A stretch of 6,616 nucleotides of DNA, taken from positions 1-6,616 of the forward strand of contig CANMSW010000130.1 of assembly GCA_947500275.1 (NCBI GenBank), given 5' to 3'. The notes below the pieces were generated by a model. It saw only the letters and a list, made by a program, of their open reading frames with translations, had not been told where the DNA came from and made no database searches. This DNA comes from Bacteriovoracaceae bacterium. GTDB lineage: Bacteria > Bdellovibrionota > UBA1018. A program made the translations under genes and the position numbers. Each line of letters starts with the position of its first letter. Positions within the stretch are counted from its first letter, which is position 1. This document shows, piece after piece, positions 5,196-6,616 of this stretch.

Positions 5196-6616
5196 GACGC
5201 AGCTTCCTTGGAGGAGGAAAGGGGTTTGGCTTGAACACGGAGCAAGCCCAGCAAGACGGCGAACCCGATGATGCCGGCTCCCGACCATGCGACGCGAGGG
5301 GCGAGATCCTTCTGGTCAGCCCAATTCCAAATGGGTTCTGAGGCAATGAGGGCCAGGCCCAAAACGAAGCAAACTCCTTGGAGCCGATCCTTCCAGCCCA
5401 GGGCGTGGCGCTCGAGGCTCACCCAGGCGTCGTAGCGGAAAAGCATCAGGAGGCCGGGTACGGCTAAAGCGACGGAGAGGATAAAGTAGGGAGTCCAGCC
5501 GAGGTTTTTCGCCAAGACCCCCGCTTGAGAGACGAGGACCACGCGCGAGACCGCAGTGATGCTCGAAAGCAATGCGAACTGAGTGGCTGTGAATTGCCGG
5601 CTGCAGACTGCCATCATGAAACCTTGGAGTGCTGCGACGCCCAGGCCCATGATGAAGTTCTCGACGAAGATGACGAGGGTGAGAAGCGTGGGGTTGTAGC
5701 CGGCCCATGATATCAGAATGAAGGAAAGCCCAGCTGAGGCTTGGAGAACCCCGAAAATCCAGAGCGACTTTTTGGTGCCGAGCTTGGTCATGAGGGCGCC
5801 CCCGGCCAAGGTCCCGACGATGGTTGCAATGAGGCCGAAGACTTTGGTGACGGTGCCGATTTCGGTTTTCGAGAAACCGATCTCCATCAGGAAAGGCGTC
5901 GTGAGGGCAGTCGCCATCATGGTGGAGAGTTTATAGATCATGACGAAAAGCAAGATTTCGACGGCGCCCGCACGCGTGAAAAACTCGAGGAAGGGTTGCG
6001 TGACTCGCTCATTCCAGGTGCGGTGGTCGTTTTTGGCGAGCTCGGACGCTTCGGGTTCTTTCGCCAGGAGCGTGGTGAGGGAGGCTATGGCCATGACCCC
6101 TGCGAGGAGGAGATAGACGGTTTTCCAGGGCAGGTGGTCGGCAAGGAGGAGAGCGGCAGCGCCGCTGACGAGCATCGCCAAACGGTAGCCCATGACGTAG
6201 ACGCCGGCACCGGCGCCCATTTCTTCTTTTGAGACGATTTCGGCGCGAAATGCATCGACGACGATGTCTTGAGAGGCACTGAAGAAAGTTAGGGCCAGGG
6301 CAATGAGGCTGAGTTCGCCGAGCTGAGTTTTTGGGTCGACGAGGGCCATGGCGATGATGGCTGCGACGAGCGCCAGTTGAGTCAGGATGGCCCAGCCGCG
6401 CCTGCGGCCCCAGAAGGGAGGCGGGACGCTATCGAGGACTGGGGACCAGAGAAATTTCGCAGTGTAGGGGAGGCCCACGAGCGCGAAGCGCCCGATGGTG
6501 GCGAGGTCGACGCCTTCGTCGGCCATCCAGGCTTGGAGTGTTCCGCCCGTTAAGGCTAGCGGGAGACCTGAGCAGAAGCCCAGGAACAAAATGGTAGCCA
6601 TGCGGCGGCTGAGGAA
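5192..6616 (-). CDS. ampG: AmpG-type muropeptide permease, MFS (5' end outside window)
   Basis: The gene encodes 474 residues in the window and runs off the right edge. The reading frame continues upstream of the Met codon at 6601 with residues FLSRR, which match the segment just before TM1 in AmpG. The true start is therefore probably only some 15-20 residues outside (E. coli AmpG is 491 long). AmpG hallmarks are SGLPLALTGGTLQAWM in TM1, KFLWSPVLD, the cytoplasmic loop FWGRRRGW, SASQDIVVDAFRAE and GYRLAMLVSGAAALLLAD. Many further hydrophobic segments suggest 12-14 membrane spans. The family imports GlcNAc-anhydroMurNAc peptides by proton symport across the inner membrane for cell-wall recycling, and in some species this controls AmpC beta-lactamase induction. 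No ampC, ampR, ampD or nagZ is visible here. The stop overlaps the regulator's start by four bases (ATGA). No missing or disrupted segment was noticed. Confidence 0.92.
   Translation of the reverse strand, partial: FLSRRMATILFLGFCSGLPLALTGGTLQAWMADEGVDLATIGRFALVGLPYTAKFLWSPVLDSVPPPFWGRRRGWAILTQLALVAAIIAMALVDPKTQLGELSLIALALTFFSASQDIVVDAFRAEIVSKEEMGAGAGVYVMGYRLAMLVSGAAALLLADHLPWKTVYLLLAGVMAIASLTTLLAKEPEASELAKNDHRTWNERVTQPFLEFFTRAGAVEILLFVMIYKLSTMMATALTTPFLMEIGFSKTEIGTVTKVFGLIATIVGTLAGGALMTKLGTKKSLWIFGVLQASAGLSFILISWAGYNPTLLTLVIFVENFIMGLGVAALQGFMMAVCSRQFTATQFALLSSITAVSRVVLVSQAGVLAKNLGWTPYFILSVALAVPGLLMLFRYDAWVSLERHALGWKDRLQGVCFVLGLALIASEPIWNWADQKDLAPRVAWSGAGIIGFAVLLGLLRVQAKPLSSSKEAAS
5203..5209 (-). 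promoter_or_regulatory. Ribosome binding site fixing the regulator's start
   Basis: AAGGAAG on the minus strand lies seven bases before the ATG at 5195, inside the last codons of ampG. It decides the start in favour of 5195 over 5288. With the ATGA overlap it indicates translational coupling to ampG. Confidence 0.65.

Noticed and set aside
5196..5288. Extending the PEP synthase/PPDK regulator to a start at 5288
   Set aside because: This would overlap ampG by about 97 bases with non-conserved residues, whereas 5195 has a good ribosome site and ATGA overlap.
5741..6232. Plus-strand open frame of 163 codons opposite ampG
   Set aside because: Its charged, low-diversity residues (many Glu, Gly, Arg, His) are the expected mirror of hydrophobic membrane codons.
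6599..6601. Met codon at 6601 as the AmpG start
   Set aside because: The frame continues to the window edge with residues FLSRR, which align with AmpG sequence before TM1, so the gene is cut by the window.

Overview
The window looks like a chromosomal segment of a Gram-negative bacterium. It carries an LPS-heptose kinase end, a lipoprotein, a signal-peptide-bearing probable outer-membrane barrel and an AmpG muropeptide permease. All three envelope layers are therefore implied. The phylum cannot be fixed from this sequence; a deltaproteobacterial or Bdellovibrio-like host is only a guess. No RNA genes, insertion sequences, CRISPR arrays or origins were seen.

Left half (+ strand, 1-2768): the 3' end of an HldA/RfaE1-type sugar kinase is followed by a 194-base gap. 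Next come a PHP-superfamily metallohydrolase made as a lipoprotein and, 3 bases after its stop, a small probable outer-membrane beta-barrel protein. The PHP gene is visibly AT-richer (about 45% GC in sampled lines) than its neighbours (about 55-60%). The barrel gene holds an uninterrupted run of ten G at 2643-2652, where slippage would switch its C-terminus.

Right half (- strand, 6616-2772): a compact same-strand run reads ampG (5' end outside the window), then a PEP-synthase/pyruvate-phosphate-dikinase regulatory protein, then ilvE, then an extended DUF503 protein. ampG and the regulator overlap as ATGA, 33 bases separate the regulator from ilvE, and 66 bases separate ilvE from DUF503. This is probably one transcript. 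It would link cell-wall recycling, control of the PEP/pyruvate node and branched-chain amino acid transamination.

The two halves converge at about 2770 with only 3 bases between stop codons and no recognisable intrinsic terminator. The most novel signals are the G10 tract in the barrel gene, the lipoprotein-barrel pair of unlike composition, and the ampG-regulator translational coupling. I found nothing that amounts to a clearly new multi-gene defence or mobile system.
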